From: Ruegeria sp. TM1040
GTDB taxonomy: Bacteria > Pseudomonadota > Alphaproteobacteria > Rhodobacterales > Rhodobacteraceae
Assembly (NCBI RefSeq): GCF_000014065.1
Contig: NC_008044.1
Coordinates: 643,501-707,500 of the forward strand
Reading direction: 5' to 3'
Length of the DNA: 64,000 nt
The notes beneath the pieces are model-generated. The model searched no databases. It worked only from the letters and a program-made list of their open reading frames with translations, and was not told the origin of the DNA. Both the position numbers and the translations under genes were made by a program. This document shows, piece after piece, positions 1 through 8,959 of the stretch. The number at the start of each line of letters is the position of its first letter. The first letter of the stretch is position 1.

Positions 1-203
1 TGAGTTGCGCTGCATCTGCATGTCGGGGCGGTAGCGCATTCACTTTTATTGCCTGCGGCGAGCAGAGCCAGGTTCTGCGATAGGCCTTGGCATCAGGCCT
101 GAGGAGACGTCTTCGTGGTGCGGTCCTCTGGCTCCTCCAGTTCGCTCTTCCGGCCGCGGGGGCAGGAGACAAACCAGCGGAGTCGCCAGAGGATGGTGGC
201 GTG
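1..203. other. No gene recognised at left edge
   Basis: This stretch lies beyond the 3' end of purK. It contains one short hairpin-like pair of AGGCCT boxes around 83-101 but no U-rich tail, so I do not call it a terminator. Short open frames here overlap purK and have no recognisable motif or convincing ribosome binding site. Confidence 0.4.
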
Positions 204-1301
204 TCAGTAGCCCTCGCGCCCTTCGGTGTGGATGACACGGTTTACATGGCCCATCTTGCGGCCAGGCTTTGTTTCGGCCTTGCCATAGAGATGAATGGCG
301 CAATCGGGATCGCGTGCAAGATCGGCGATACGTCCCACGTCCTCGCCAATCAGGTTTTCCATCACAACATCGGCGTAACGGGCGCCATTGCCGATGGTCC
401 AGCCTGTGATGGCCCGGATGTGCTGTTCGAACTGGTCGATGGTGCAGCCTTCCTGCGTCCAGTGACCCGAGTTGTGCACGCGCGGGGCGATTTCATTGAC
501 CACTAGGCCATGCGCGGTGACAAAGATCTCGACCGCCAGAACACCAACGTAATCGAGGGCGTTCAGGATCTTACCGGCCATCAGCACCGCATCCATGCTC
601 TGACCCGTCGTGAGGTTTGCGGGCACGGTGGTGGTGCTGAGGATGCCTTCGAGATGCACGTTCTCGCCCGGATCATAGCAGGCGACTTTGCCATTGAGGC
701 TGCGGGCTGCGATGACCGAGACCTCGTGGCTGAAGGGGACAAACCCTTCGAGCACCGCGGGCGCTCCTTGCATGGCGGCCAAGGCCTCCGGAGCTTCTTC
801 GGGATGCATGATGCGCATCTGACCCTTGCCATCATAGCCAAAACGCCGCGTTTTCAGGATCGAAGGCGTGCCGACCTTTTCCAATGCAACTTCAAGGCTG
901 GCGGCATCATCCACCTCTGCAAAGGGCGCTGTTGCCAGCCCAAGCTCTTGCAGAAAGGTCTTTTCCGTCAGGCGGTCCTGCGACACCCGAAGCGCCTCGC
1001 GACCGGGGCGGATCGGTTTCAGATCCTCGAGAATGTCGAGCGCTGAGGTGGGGATATTTTCAAACTCATAGGTGATCACATCCACGGTTTGTGCAAAGGC
1101 GCGCAAGGCCGCCTCATCCTCATAGGCAGCGGTTGTGACCCGATCCGCAACATGGCCCGCAGGCGGATTCGCGGCCGGCTCGTAGATGTGGGTGGTGAAG
1201 CCAAGGCGGGAGGCTGCAACCGACAGCATCCGGCCAAGCTGACCACCGCCCAGAATGCCGATTACGGCACCGGGTTCGAGGATTTGGTCGAGATCAGTCA
1301 T
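204..1301 (-). CDS. purK: N5-carboxyaminoimidazole ribonucleotide synthase PurK
   Basis: ATP-grasp enzyme of purine synthesis that carboxylates AIR with ATP and bicarbonate to give N5-CAIR, the substrate of PurE. The protein of 365 residues opens with a nucleotide-fold motif [11 protein letters not shown] near residues 14-24 and carries ATP-grasp features in the middle ([12 protein letters not shown]) and C-terminal half ([13 protein letters not shown]), the latter typical of PurK. The ATG at 1301 is chosen over an upstream in-frame start because the conserved N-terminus begins directly after it. This start overlaps the end of purE by 8 bases, so the two are co-transcribed and probably translationally coupled. 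Cytoplasmic. Family and pathway assignment are secure. Confidence 0.96.
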   Translation of the reverse strand: MTDLDQILEPGAVIGILGGGQLGRMLSVAASRLGFTTHIYEPAANPPAGHVADRVTTAAYEDEAALRAFAQTVDVITYEFENIPTSALDILEDLKPIRPGREALRVSQDRLTEKTFLQELGLATAPFAEVDDAASLEVALEKVGTPSILKTRRFGYDGKGQMRIMHPEEAPEALAAMQGAPAVLEGFVPFSHEVSVIAARSLNGKVACYDPGENVHLEGILSTTTVPANLTTGQSMDAVLMAGKILNALDYVGVLAVEIFVTAHGLVVNEIAPRVHNSGHWTQEGCTIDQFEQHIRAITGWTIGNGARYADVVMENLIGEDVGRIADLARDPDCAIHLYGKAETKPGRKMGHVNRVIHTEGREGY

Positions 1302-1782
1302 CGGTAGGCTCCTCGGGAATGGAGGCGGCAAGCGCGTCGCGCCAGGCGTCAAGACGTTCTGCCAGCGCGGCGTCGCTGGTGGCGAGAATGCCGGCGGCCA
1401 TCAGGCCTGCGTTGGCAGCGCCCGCGGCACCAATCGCCATGGTGGCAACTGGAAATCCTTTGGGCATCTGCACGATCGAATAAAGGCTGTCGACACCGGA
1501 CAAGGCACGGGTCTGGACGGGCACGCCAACCACGGGCACACGGGTCTTTGACGCCATCATGCCGGGCAAATGCGCCGCGCCGCCCGCGCCTGCGATAATC
1601 ACATGCAGGCCGCGCTCTGCTGCGGTCTTGCCATAGTCCCACAACCGGTCCGGCGTGCGGTGAGCCGAAACGATCCGCGTTTCATAGGCAACGCCCAGTT
1701 CGTCAAGGATGTTGGCTGCTTCCTTCATCGTGGGCCAGTCGGACTGGCTCCCCATGATGATCCCTACTTTGATGTCGGCCAT
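1294..1782 (-). CDS. purE: 5-(carboxyamino)imidazole ribonucleotide mutase PurE
   Basis: Class I PurE, 162 residues, which moves the carboxylate of N5-CAIR to C4 to give CAIR in purine synthesis. Visible family motifs are GSQSDWPTM (about residues 11-19), SAHRTPDR (about 39-46) and the glycine-rich [12 protein letters not shown] (about 65-76) that forms the active site. Length matches the family. It is the first gene of a purEK pair and is divergent from a PhzF-like gene, with about 250 bases of noncoding DNA upstream that must hold both promoters. No purine riboswitch is evident there by eye. Confidence 0.96.
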   Translation of the reverse strand: MADIKVGIIMGSQSDWPTMKEAANILDELGVAYETRIVSAHRTPDRLWDYGKTAAERGLHVIIAGAGGAAHLPGMMASKTRVPVVGVPVQTRALSGVDSLYSIVQMPKGFPVATMAIGAAGAANAGLMAAGILATSDAALAERLDAWRDALAASIPEEPTDD

Positions 1783-2031
1783 ATCTCGCCTCTACAGTGG
1801 AAGGAGCGCGCACCTTAGCGAAAATGACCAAAATAGCAATGCGTTGCGGGGGGATTTGCTGCAGTTGCAAAACTCTCTGGTCTTGGCACAGGGCGGAGCA
1901 TGCCGAACGAGGCTTTGGGCGCCTGCCAGAGCTCTTTGGGACATCGAATTGTATCAGCACAGCGCGCGCGGCTTGAGCTTGATACGGATCAATGGTTGCC
2001 TGCAGCCCATCATCTTCTGAGGGCGCGACTG

Positions 2032-2922
2032 ATGCAGGATTTCCAGTTTGATTGGGTGGACGCTTTTACGGATCGTCCCTTTGGCGGCAATGGTTGTGCA
2101 GTGGTCCATGGGGGCGCGCATCTGCCCGAGGCGGTGGCCTGCGCCTATGTGCGCGAAACCTCGCTGGTAGAATGCACCTTCACCGGCCCGTCTGAGGTCG
2201 CGGACATCAAGGTGCGCTATTTCCTCGCCAGCCGAGAGATCCCCTTTGCCGGTCACCCAACCATCGCGACGGTCGCCGCCATGCGGGATCGCGGGCTGAT
2301 CTCGGGCCAGCGCATCACGCTCGAGACAGGTGCGGGCATCGTTCCAGTCGATCTCGAAGACGATCTCATCGTAATGCAGCAGGTCGCGCCCCAGTTCGGC
2401 GTGACCCCGGATCGAGCACTTGTTGCTGCAGCGATCAGCCTGCCGGAAACAGCAATCCTCGGTCAGCCGCAGCTCGTGTCTACGGGGCTGCCGTTTTGTA
2501 TTACCGTGCTGAAAGATCTCGACAGTCTGCGTGCTGCGCGCCTCGACGCGGTCGCGATGGAGCCACTTGGGCGCGCCCTTGGTGCCGATGGCAGCGATGT
2601 AATGGAGCCTTTCCTCGTGACGCTTGATGGGTTCACCCCAACAGGCGATACGTTTTCGCGACTGCTCATGCTGCCGCCAAGCCCGCCGGAGGATCCGTTT
2701 ACGGGCTCTGCAACGGGCGCTATGGCGGCTTATCTTTGGCATCATGGCTTGATGGACAAAGCCGTGTTTGTAGCAGAGCAGGGACACCTGATGGATCGCC
2801 CGGGCGAAGCTCATGTCGCCCTCGTCGGGGACCGGTCAGCCCCGAAGGGCATTCGCGTCGGGGGGCGCGGTTTTGTTTTGATGCGTGGAGAGGTCGGCCT
2901 GCCAACGAGTTTACAGACCTGA
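2032..2922 (+). CDS. PhzF-family isomerase/epimerase-like protein
   Basis: Protein of 296 residues with the PhzF/diaminopimelate-epimerase-like fold. The N-terminus (FDWVDAFTDRPFGGNGCAVV), the ETSLVE segment that carries the acid/base glutamate in PhzF proteins, the FAGHPTIATV motif and the C-terminal DPFTGSATGAMAAYL signature are all present. The ATG at 2032 is chosen because the family starts at this point; an open frame continues upstream to 1900 with no family resemblance. The ribosome binding site is weak. No phenazine genes are nearby, so the true substrate is unknown; a stand-alone isomerase acting on a small metabolite is the likely role. Confidence 0.88.
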   Translation: MQDFQFDWVDAFTDRPFGGNGCAVVHGGAHLPEAVACAYVRETSLVECTFTGPSEVADIKVRYFLASREIPFAGHPTIATVAAMRDRGLISGQRITLETGAGIVPVDLEDDLIVMQQVAPQFGVTPDRALVAAAISLPETAILGQPQLVSTGLPFCITVLKDLDSLRAARLDAVAMEPLGRALGADGSDVMEPFLVTLDGFTPTGDTFSRLLMLPPSPPEDPFTGSATGAMAAYLWHHGLMDKAVFVAEQGHLMDRPGEAHVALVGDRSAPKGIRVGGRGFVLMRGEVGLPTSLQT

Positions 2923-3059
2923 CCCCGCGCAGTTTTCAGAGCCCCCAGGCGCCGCGCAGGCCGCTGGGCTTCGGGCGTCTTTACAGCTAGTGCTGGGCTC
3001 ATGTTCATGATATGTTCCTATCCATTGCCGATCTGACCGGCCGATATTGGGAGCAAGAA

Positions 3060-3458
3060 ATGATTGAAGGAAGCTGCTGTTGCGGGAATGTGCAATTCGC
3101 GCTGAGCGCGCCCCCCTCCATGATGGGGACATGCCATTGCACGCGCTGTCGAAAGCTGGGGGCAAACGTCATGGTGTTTATTCGCCGCGACACTCTGATC
3201 TGGCGGCGAGGGCGCGAGAATGTCGCGGTATATCAGCCCGAGGCCCCCTATAAATATCCGCGCTGTTTCTGCAAAACCTGCGGCACCTCTCTCGGAGAGA
3301 TCCTGTCAACAGAAGAGAGCTTTCCGATTTCGGCTCAGGTCCTTGATGGTGACCTCGAGATACGCAACCGCTTTCACGAGTTTGTTGCGGAGAAACCGTC
3401 CTGGTACGAAATCTGCGACAGCGCGGAGCAGTTTGAGGGTCACCCCGTGACGTCTTGA
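3060..3458 (+). CDS. GFA-type zinc-binding protein
   Basis: Protein of 132 residues of the GFA (glutathione-dependent formaldehyde-activating enzyme-like) family, a small zinc fold. Zinc-ligand cysteines appear as GSCCCGNVQF at residues 4-13, TCHCTRCRKL about 24-33 and CFCKTCGTSLGE about 75-86. The ATG at 3060 puts the first Cys cluster near the N-terminus as in the family; upstream codons back to 3012 add nothing conserved. Most members are not true formaldehyde-activating enzymes, so the substrate is not assigned. Its 3' end overlaps the convergent gene on the other strand by 19 bases. Confidence 0.85.
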   Translation: MIEGSCCCGNVQFALSAPPSMMGTCHCTRCRKLGANVMVFIRRDTLIWRRGRENVAVYQPEAPYKYPRCFCKTCGTSLGEILSTEESFPISAQVLDGDLEIRNRFHEFVAEKPSWYEICDSAEQFEGHPVTS

Positions 3459-3970
3459 TCCGCGTCGTCATGGGCGAGAGTGCCTGAGTGCTGAACATCC
3501 GCGAGGACCCAGACCATGCGATCAAGCATCCACAGTTTGCCAAGACTCGCGATACAAAGCCCAGTCAGCGTAAGACCGGGCCACAACAGGATAAGTCCCA
3601 CAAGATAGGCCAGCGCCCCGGCCGCACTCAGAAGCGTGATCTGGCGGACGACGGCAAGGTGATGGCTGAGTTCTGGCGCGGTCTTGTGGCGCAGCCAGAT
3701 CTGCTCTCCCTGAACACCGCGTGACATCCAGTTGTCCGTGCGCTTCGGTCGGGGAAAGATGCGCGGATTGAGCCAGGTCCAGATCAGAACAAGCACAACA
3801 GGGACAAGGGCGCCCCAGCCAAGCCAGACGCGGCTCCAGACTGCGAGGGCAAACAGGGGCAGGATTGTTAGCCGTGTCCAGCCACTCCACGGGTTTGCAT
3901 GGCGCGCCCAGATTTCGGGGGTCATGCCCATCATCGCTTCGGTCCGCTCGAATGTGTCTTTGGTGGCCAT
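3440..3970 (-). CDS. DUF6653-type membrane protein
   Basis: Protein of 176 residues with no known activity. After a polar N-terminus (MATKDTFERTEAMMGMTPEIW) comes NPWSGWTRL and two closely spaced hydrophobic stretches around residues 33-66, then a NPRIFPRPKR loop, a soluble-looking segment, and a second hydrophobic pair around 113-142. The NPWSG and NPR-(I/L)-FP motifs match what I recall of the DUF6653 family. Likely an inner-membrane protein. The ATG at 3970 has an AGGAG-type site just upstream. Its coding 3' end overlaps that of the convergent GFA gene. Confidence 0.75.
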   Translation of the reverse strand: MATKDTFERTEAMMGMTPEIWARHANPWSGWTRLTILPLFALAVWSRVWLGWGALVPVVLVLIWTWLNPRIFPRPKRTDNWMSRGVQGEQIWLRHKTAPELSHHLAVVRQITLLSAAGALAYLVGLILLWPGLTLTGLCIASLGKLWMLDRMVWVLADVQHSGTLAHDDADQDVTG

Positions 3971-4011
3971 GCTTATGTGCTCCTGTTGAATGCGATCATA
4001 GGAAGCCTGAC

Positions 4012-4045
4012 CTGAAAAGAAAACGACCCGCCAGTGGGGCGGGCC
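4012..4045 (-). terminator. Rho-independent terminator after the phosphate transporter gene
   Basis: On the minus strand GGCCCGCC pairs with GGCGGGTC across a 5-base loop (one G-U pair, 4025-4045) and is followed by GTTTTCTTTTC. It lies 28 bases past the transporter stop codon. Confidence 0.75.
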
Positions 4046-4073
4046 GCATCAAAATCGATGGGGAAGGGGGGAC

Positions 4074-5558
4074 TTATCCCACCATCCGGTTGATCAGCAC
4101 GAACAACACCCCAGAGAGCGTCGCGGCAGCGGGGACGGTGATGACCCAGGCCGCGATGATGGTCAGGAAATGTGAGCGTCGCACCAGTTTGCGGCGGCGG
4201 CGCTCTTCGGGGCCTACGTTGGGCGCATCTGCCTTGACGGCCTTAGACTTGCGCATGCGGCGCTCTGTGTCCCATTCGCGGAAGAATCCAACGCCAAAGA
4301 CGCCGCCAATCGCGATATGTGTGGAGCTCACCGGAAGGCCGAGCCAGCTTGCCACGATCACCGTGATGGCCGCAGACAGCGCCACGCAATATGCCCGCAT
4401 CGGGTTCAGTTTGGTGATCTGGCTGCCCACCATGCGGATCAGTTTGGGGCCAAACAGGAAGAGACCAAAGGAAATCCCGAAGGCCCCGATAATCATCACC
4501 CAGAAAGGGATTGAGACTGCATGGGTGAAATCCCCAGAGGTCGACGCCTGCACGATTGCCGCAAGCGGTCCAACCGCGTTTGCCACATCGTTTGCACCAT
4601 GCGCAAAGCTCAGCAGGGCCGCCGAGACAATCAGTGGGATCGAGAAGAGCACCTTCAGCGATTTGTTTCTGTTCTCCAATCCCTTCGACTGTTTGCGGAT
4701 CACGGGGATCATGAGCATCCAGACCAGAAGCGCAACCACAAGACCAATCATCAGTGAATGCGAGAGGTCAATTTTGATGAGCTTTTTCAGGCCTTTGACC
4801 GCGAGGTAAGAGGCGAATGCTCCCGCCATGATGCCCACCAGAATGGGGACCCAGGTGCGCGCTGCAGAAATCTTGTCTTCGCGGTAGATGATGCGCGACT
4901 TGATGAGCCACAGGAACCCGGCCGCGATCAGTCCACCCAAGAGCGGCGAGATCACCCAGCTGGCGGCGATTGCGCTCATTTTACTCCAGTTCACGGCGGC
5001 AAAACCGGCGGCCGCGATCCCGGCGCCCATGACGCCCCCTACAACCGCATGCGTGGTGGAAACAGGTGCACCGATCCAGGTTGCAAGGTTGACCCAGAGT
5101 GCCGAGGCCAGAAGGGCGGCAAGCATAGCGGCGATGAACATCGAAGAGGTCGCCATGGTATCGGGCGAGATGATCCCTTTGGCGATGGTCGAAACCACAT
5201 CTCCGCCCGCAATCAGGGCGCCCGCGCTCTCAAAGATGGCCGCAACCACGATGGCAAAGCCCATCGACATGGCGTTTGCCCCAACCGCAGGACCCATGTT
5301 GTTGGCCACATCATTGGCCCCAATATTGAGCGCCATATAGGCGCCAAAGGCGGCGGCGATCACGATGATAAACGTGTTGTCGGCACTGCCGAGCATCAAT
5401 CCGGTCGCTGCAGCGACGATCAGGATGAACATGAAGGCGAGACCAAGCCCGACATTCGACCGCCCCACATAGGCTGTCGCCTGTTCCAGCGAGGACAGGC
5501 GATCAAGGTCGCGGTCCAGGGTTTCAAGGTGACGCGGCTCTAGATCGTTTTGGGACAC
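4074..5558 (-). CDS. PiT-family inorganic phosphate transporter
   Basis: Integral membrane phosphate permease of the PiT family, 494 residues. Two related halves each carry the family signature: GANDVANNMGPAVGA in the first half and HGANDVANAVGPLAAI in the second, with about ten to twelve hydrophobic helices. A hydrophilic N-terminal tail of about 40 residues precedes the first helix. I choose a GTG start at 5558: it follows GGAGAGGA with good spacing, and the frame farther upstream reads as non-protein sequence. The gene stands alone, with no phoU-type partner next to it. Phosphate import by proton symport is known for the family; a sulfate role as in CysP is possible but less likely. Confidence 0.92.
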   Translation of the reverse strand: MSQNDLEPRHLETLDRDLDRLSSLEQATAYVGRSNVGLGLAFMFILIVAAATGLMLGSADNTFIIVIAAAFGAYMALNIGANDVANNMGPAVGANAMSMGFAIVVAAIFESAGALIAGGDVVSTIAKGIISPDTMATSSMFIAAMLAALLASALWVNLATWIGAPVSTTHAVVGGVMGAGIAAAGFAAVNWSKMSAIAASWVISPLLGGLIAAGFLWLIKSRIIYREDKISAARTWVPILVGIMAGAFASYLAVKGLKKLIKIDLSHSLMIGLVVALLVWMLMIPVIRKQSKGLENRNKSLKVLFSIPLIVSAALLSFAHGANDVANAVGPLAAIVQASTSGDFTHAVSIPFWVMIIGAFGISFGLFLFGPKLIRMVGSQITKLNPMRAYCVALSAAITVIVASWLGLPVSSTHIAIGGVFGVGFFREWDTERRMRKSKAVKADAPNVGPEERRRRKLVRRSHFLTIIAAWVITVPAAATLSGVLFVLINRMVG

Positions 5559-5727
5559 CCGTCCTCTCCATTCGTTTTTGCGCGCCGCGTCTGTAACGGT
5601 TTTGTGACACCCGGGCAACGTATATGCCGCCTTGCCCTGAAGGAGTTCCTGTTGATCCGCAGGCGTTGGAACCGCTGCCGCGGCAGTCGGGTCGGGAGAT
5701 GTCTGGACGGAACCCATTGGCATCGCA

Positions 5728-5766
5728 CAGAATAAAGCCCCCGCACCGTTTTCGGGGGCGGGGGCT
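5728..5766 (-). terminator. Rho-independent terminator after the hsp20 operon
   Basis: AGCCCCCGC (5735-5743) pairs with GCGGGGGCT (5758-5766). On the minus strand the stem is followed by TTATTCT. It sits about 40 bases past the DUF1150 stop codon and so ends the hsp20 transcript. Confidence 0.8.
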
Positions 5767-5808
5767 GATGCGGCCAGCGAGGGGCTGCGAAAAAAAATGC
5801 GTGATAGA

Positions 5809-6033
5809 TCAGTGCACGGCAACCGGCGCGTAGTCATGCTGGCGCGCCAGCACGAAGGCCATCTTGCGATCGGCGACAAGCGCGAGCTGCTCGCCGGCCT
5901 CATCGTGAACAGCATAGAGCTGGGTGCGACCGGGTACGGAGGCCTGCACATCCTTGGGCAGATCGGCGACTGCAACAGTCTTGACGTAGACGGTGCGACC
6001 GCCAGCCTGAGCCATTTCTACAGGTGTCTGCAT
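5809..6033 (-). CDS. DUF1150-family small protein
   Basis: Protein of 74 residues of unknown activity. It matches the DUF1150 family, found mostly in alphaproteobacteria, in length and in the central segment YVKTVAVADLP followed by a TQLYAVHDEAGEQLALV core. It begins 3 bases after the stop of the hsp20 gene, so the two form an operon, and a strong terminator follows. The pairing suggests a role linked to the small heat-shock protein or to heat-shock regulation, but that is inference from position only. Confidence 0.82.
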   Translation of the reverse strand: MQTPVEMAQAGGRTVYVKTVAVADLPKDVQASVPGRTQLYAVHDEAGEQLALVADRKMAFVLARQHDYAPVAVH

Positions 6034-6036
6034 GAT

Positions 6037-6450
6037 TTACCCCTTTTTGATATTGATGGTTTGCACAACGGTTTCGGGACGTGAGCGCGTGAGATCCACA
6101 TGAAGCAGTCCGTTCTCCATCACGGCTTCCCCGACTTCGACGCCATCCGCGAGAACGAACATGCGCTGAAACTGGCGTGCGGCGATCCCACGATGCAGGA
6201 AGATGCGCCCGTCCGAGTCGTCACGCTGTCGGCCACGAATCACCAGCTGCCTGTCCTCGACCGTAATCGCCAGATCCTCTTCCGCGAATCCGGCCACAGC
6301 GAGGGTGATGCGGTAGGAATGGTCAGATGTCTGTTCGATATTGTAGGGAGGATAGCCCTCATTGCCAGATTTGGCAGAGCGCTCTAGCAGGCGTTCCAGT
6401 TGCTCGAAGCCCAGCATGTGAGGGTATGAGCCCAAGGTAAGTTTCGACAC
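6037..6450 (-). CDS. Small heat-shock protein, Hsp20/IbpA type
   Basis: ATP-independent holdase chaperone, 137 residues, with an alpha-crystallin domain from about residue 34 (YPPYNIEQTSDHSYRITLAV) and the ending GLLHVDLTR typical of the last strands; a C-terminal INIKK tail follows. The start is a GTG at 6450, preceded by AAGGA at about 9 bases. It is the first gene of a two-gene unit with a DUF1150 protein. The upstream region likely carries a heat-shock promoter, but I could not define one, and I see no clear ROSE-type RNA thermometer in the leader. Confidence 0.93.
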   Translation of the reverse strand: MSKLTLGSYPHMLGFEQLERLLERSAKSGNEGYPPYNIEQTSDHSYRITLAVAGFAEEDLAITVEDRQLVIRGRQRDDSDGRIFLHRGIAARQFQRMFVLADGVEVGEAVMENGLLHVDLTRSRPETVVQTINIKKG

Positions 6451-6645
6451 TGTATCTTCGTCCTTAATTCGAAAGCGACGGTTTCTTGCGGTCCCAATCT
6501 GGCAACCGCTGTGCTATAAGATATGGGATGTTTTTGCCGTTTCACAAGTCCCGGGTTCACCTTTGTGCCGACAGTCGCCCCTAGCGCTGCGATCCAAGGG
6601 AGCATAATATGGCGAATGTTTCACTGTCCTTAACAAGAGTCGCAA

Positions 6646-6870
6646 ATGAACAAGCGGTCTGATCTGGCCATGGCCAACGAAGATGTCCTCCGTGTCGAGT
6701 TGGAGGTGTTTCGCAGAGAGCATCGCGACCTCGATGAAGCGATTGAGGCTCTGGAGGAAAAAGGCACTGCGGATGCGCTGACGATCCGGCGTCTGAAAAA
6801 GCAGAAACTGGTGCTCAAGGACAAGATCGCGCTGATCGAGGATCGGCTGCTCCCCGACATCATCGCCTGA
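6646..6870 (+). CDS. DUF465 / YdcH-family small coiled-coil protein
   Basis: Protein of up to 74 residues, highly charged and helical, with the DUF465 pattern: HRDLDEAIEALEEKG, then IRRLKKQKLVLKDKIALIE. An alternative ATG at 6670 (MANEDVLR) would give 66 residues, closer to the usual family length; the first ATG is kept because the sequence reads through. The function of the family is not known. It is divergent from hsp20, with about 195 bases between them. Confidence 0.85.
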   Translation: MNKRSDLAMANEDVLRVELEVFRREHRDLDEAIEALEEKGTADALTIRRLKKQKLVLKDKIALIEDRLLPDIIA

Positions 6871-6974
6871 GGGCGCGACATCCCGGTGATACCGGCCAGT
6901 CGCTCGGCGGTTGGCGGCGGTCCTGATTATACTTGGGAGCCCCGAACTCGACGTCACAGCCCGCATGTTCAGAG

Positions 6975-7006
6975 ACAAAAAAACGGCCCGCGCAAGACGG
7001 GCCGTT
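6975..7006 (-). terminator. Bidirectional-looking terminator after sat-cysC
   Basis: AACGGCCCG (6982-6990) and CGGGCCGTT (6998-7006) form a 9-bp stem with a 7-base loop. On the minus strand it is followed by a run of six or more T and lies 21 bases past the sat-cysC stop. On the plus strand the tail TGTTCTTTTC is weaker. Confidence 0.85.
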
Positions 7007-7027
7007 GTTCTTTTCTGAATACAAGGA

Positions 7028-8746
7028 TCAGTTGCCGTTGATGAGACCCATGCTCTCAAGCTTCAGCAGCACCTGATGGGCGCAGTTGTCGACTTCGACA
7101 TTCTCGGTCTCAACGCGAAGTTCAGGGTTCTGCGGCACGTCGTAGGGATCGGAAATCCCGGTGAATTCCTTGATCTTGCCTTCACGTGCGAGCTTGTAGA
7201 GCCCCTTGCGGTCACGGCGTTCGCATTCTTCGATCGTGGTTGCGACGTGAACCTCAACGAAGGCGCCGAACTGTTCGATCTCTTCGCGCACGTGACGACG
7301 GGTGGCTGCATAAGGCGCGATCGGCGCACAGATGGCGATACCGCCGTTCTTGGTGATCTCGGAGGCGACATAGCCGATGCGCTTGATGTTGAGATCGCGG
7401 TGCTCTTTGGAGAAGCCCAGCTCGGAGCTGAGGTTCTTGCGCACGATGTCCCCATCCAGAAGCGTGACCGGACGGCCACCCATTTCCATCAGCTTGACCA
7501 TCAAGGCGTTTGCAATGGTGGATTTGCCCGAGCCGGAGAACCCGGTGAAGAAGACGGTAAAGCCCTGCTGCGCGCGCGGCGGCTTGGTTTTGCGCAGCTC
7601 GGCCACAACCTCGGGGAAGGAGAACCACTCGGGGATTTCCAGACCTTCGGCCAGACGGCGGCGCAATTCGGTGCCGGAGATGTTGAGGATGGTGACGTCA
7701 TCCTTGTCGGCAATTTCGTCGGCGGGCTCGTACTGGGCCCGCTCCTGCACATAGACCATGTGCTTGAAGTCGACCATTTCGATGCCGATTTCTTCCTGAT
7801 GGGCGCGGAACAGGTCCTGCGCGTCATAGGGGCCATAGAAATCTTCACCGGCAGAGTTCTTGCCCGGGCCTGCGTGATCGCGGCCCACGATGAAATGTGT
7901 GCAGCCGTGGTTCTTGCGGATGATACCATGCCAGACGGCCTCACGCGGGCCAGCCATGCGCATCGCAAGGTTCAAGAGCGACATGGAGGTGGTGGCCGCC
8001 GGGTATTTGTCCAGCACCGCCTCGTAGCAGCGCACGCGGGTGAAGTGGTCCACATCGCCTGGTTTGGTCATGCCGACAACAGGATGGATGAGCAGGTTGG
8101 CCTGTGCTTCACGCGCGGCGCGGAAGGTCAGCTCCTGGTGGGCGCGGTGCAACGGGTTACGAGTCTGGAAGGCCACAACCTTGCGCCAGCCGAGCTTGCG
8201 GAAATAGGCGCGCAGCTCGTTGGGAGTATCGCGACGGGCGCGGAAGTCATAGTGGACGGGTTGCTGGATGCCGGTCACCGGTCCGCCGAGGTAGATTTTG
8301 CCTGCAGTGTTGTGCAGGTAATTCACCGCCGGATGCGCCTCGTCATCAGCACCAAAGACCTTTTCAGCCTCGCGGGACTTGTTGGGCTCCCAACGGTCGG
8401 TGACGGTCATGGTCGCCAGGATCACGCCTTCCTGATCGCGCAGGGCAATATCCTGACCGATCTCGATGGAGGCGGCAAAATCTTCGGTGACATCAAGGGT
8501 GATCGGCATCGGCCAAAGTTGGCCATCCGCAAGGCGCATGTTTTCCACGACGCCGTTGTAGTCCTCTTCGGAGAGGAAGCCCTTGAGCGGGTTGAACCCG
8601 CCGTTCATCAACAGTTCCAGGTCGCAGATCTGGCGCGGGGTGAGGTCGTGGCTGGTCAGATCCGCCGCTTCGACCTTGAGTTTCTGCGCGGAATCATATG
8701 ACACATACAGCTCCGGGATCGGAGCCAAATTACTCGACATTGGCAT
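7028..8746 (-). CDS. Bifunctional sulfate adenylyltransferase / adenylylsulfate kinase
   Basis: Fused enzyme of 572 residues that makes APS and then PAPS from sulfate and ATP. The N-terminal half is the Sat-type ATP sulfurylase with QTRNPLHRAH at about 194-203 and GRDHAG at about 288-293. The C-terminal APS kinase has the P-loop GFSGSGKST at about 402-410 and DGD at 431-433. There is no CysD/CysN-type subunit here. It could start at the ATG at 8746 or two codons later. It stands alone, with a terminator behind it and about 210 bases of upstream DNA in which I see no obvious riboswitch. Roles may include assimilation and supply of PAPS for sulfation. Confidence 0.96.
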   Translation of the reverse strand: MPMSSNLAPIPELYVSYDSAQKLKVEAADLTSHDLTPRQICDLELLMNGGFNPLKGFLSEEDYNGVVENMRLADGQLWPMPITLDVTEDFAASIEIGQDIALRDQEGVILATMTVTDRWEPNKSREAEKVFGADDEAHPAVNYLHNTAGKIYLGGPVTGIQQPVHYDFRARRDTPNELRAYFRKLGWRKVVAFQTRNPLHRAHQELTFRAAREAQANLLIHPVVGMTKPGDVDHFTRVRCYEAVLDKYPAATTSMSLLNLAMRMAGPREAVWHGIIRKNHGCTHFIVGRDHAGPGKNSAGEDFYGPYDAQDLFRAHQEEIGIEMVDFKHMVYVQERAQYEPADEIADKDDVTILNISGTELRRRLAEGLEIPEWFSFPEVVAELRKTKPPRAQQGFTVFFTGFSGSGKSTIANALMVKLMEMGGRPVTLLDGDIVRKNLSSELGFSKEHRDLNIKRIGYVASEITKNGGIAICAPIAPYAATRRHVREEIEQFGAFVEVHVATTIEECERRDRKGLYKLAREGKIKEFTGISDPYDVPQNPELRVETENVEVDNCAHQVLLKLESMGLINGN

Positions 8747-8959
8747 AATAAATCTCTCTCGTCTTGCGTCGCTCGGGCGATGGCAGCGCTGTGTCGGGCA
8801 ATACTCCCTCGGGCAAAGGAATGTCTAGGACCGCCAAAGAAAAAGGACGCTGTGTGCCTAATGTGACGTGTTTCAATCACGGGTCATGCAAACGGGCCCG
8901 GTTTTGGAACAGAATTCACCGTTGCGCGCTCAGGGTTGGATGGTTCATTCGCGCCGATG

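Noticed and set aside
46-303. 85-codon minus-strand frame at the left end
   Set aside because: It overlaps purK, lacks a ribosome site and has an Arg/Pro-rich product without family features.
6451-6540. RNA thermometer (ROSE type) in the hsp20 leader
   Set aside because: The leader has a GCGGT/ACCGC pair but no UYGCU-type segment that would mask the AAGGA site, so the sequence does not support it.
7076-8701. 541-codon open frame opposite sat-cysC
   Set aside because: It is antisense to a conserved enzyme; the long frame comes from GC-rich codon structure, and the product shows no family motif.
8747-8959. SAM-type or other riboswitch ahead of sat-cysC
   Set aside because: No recognisable paired core could be traced by eye in the 213 bases upstream.
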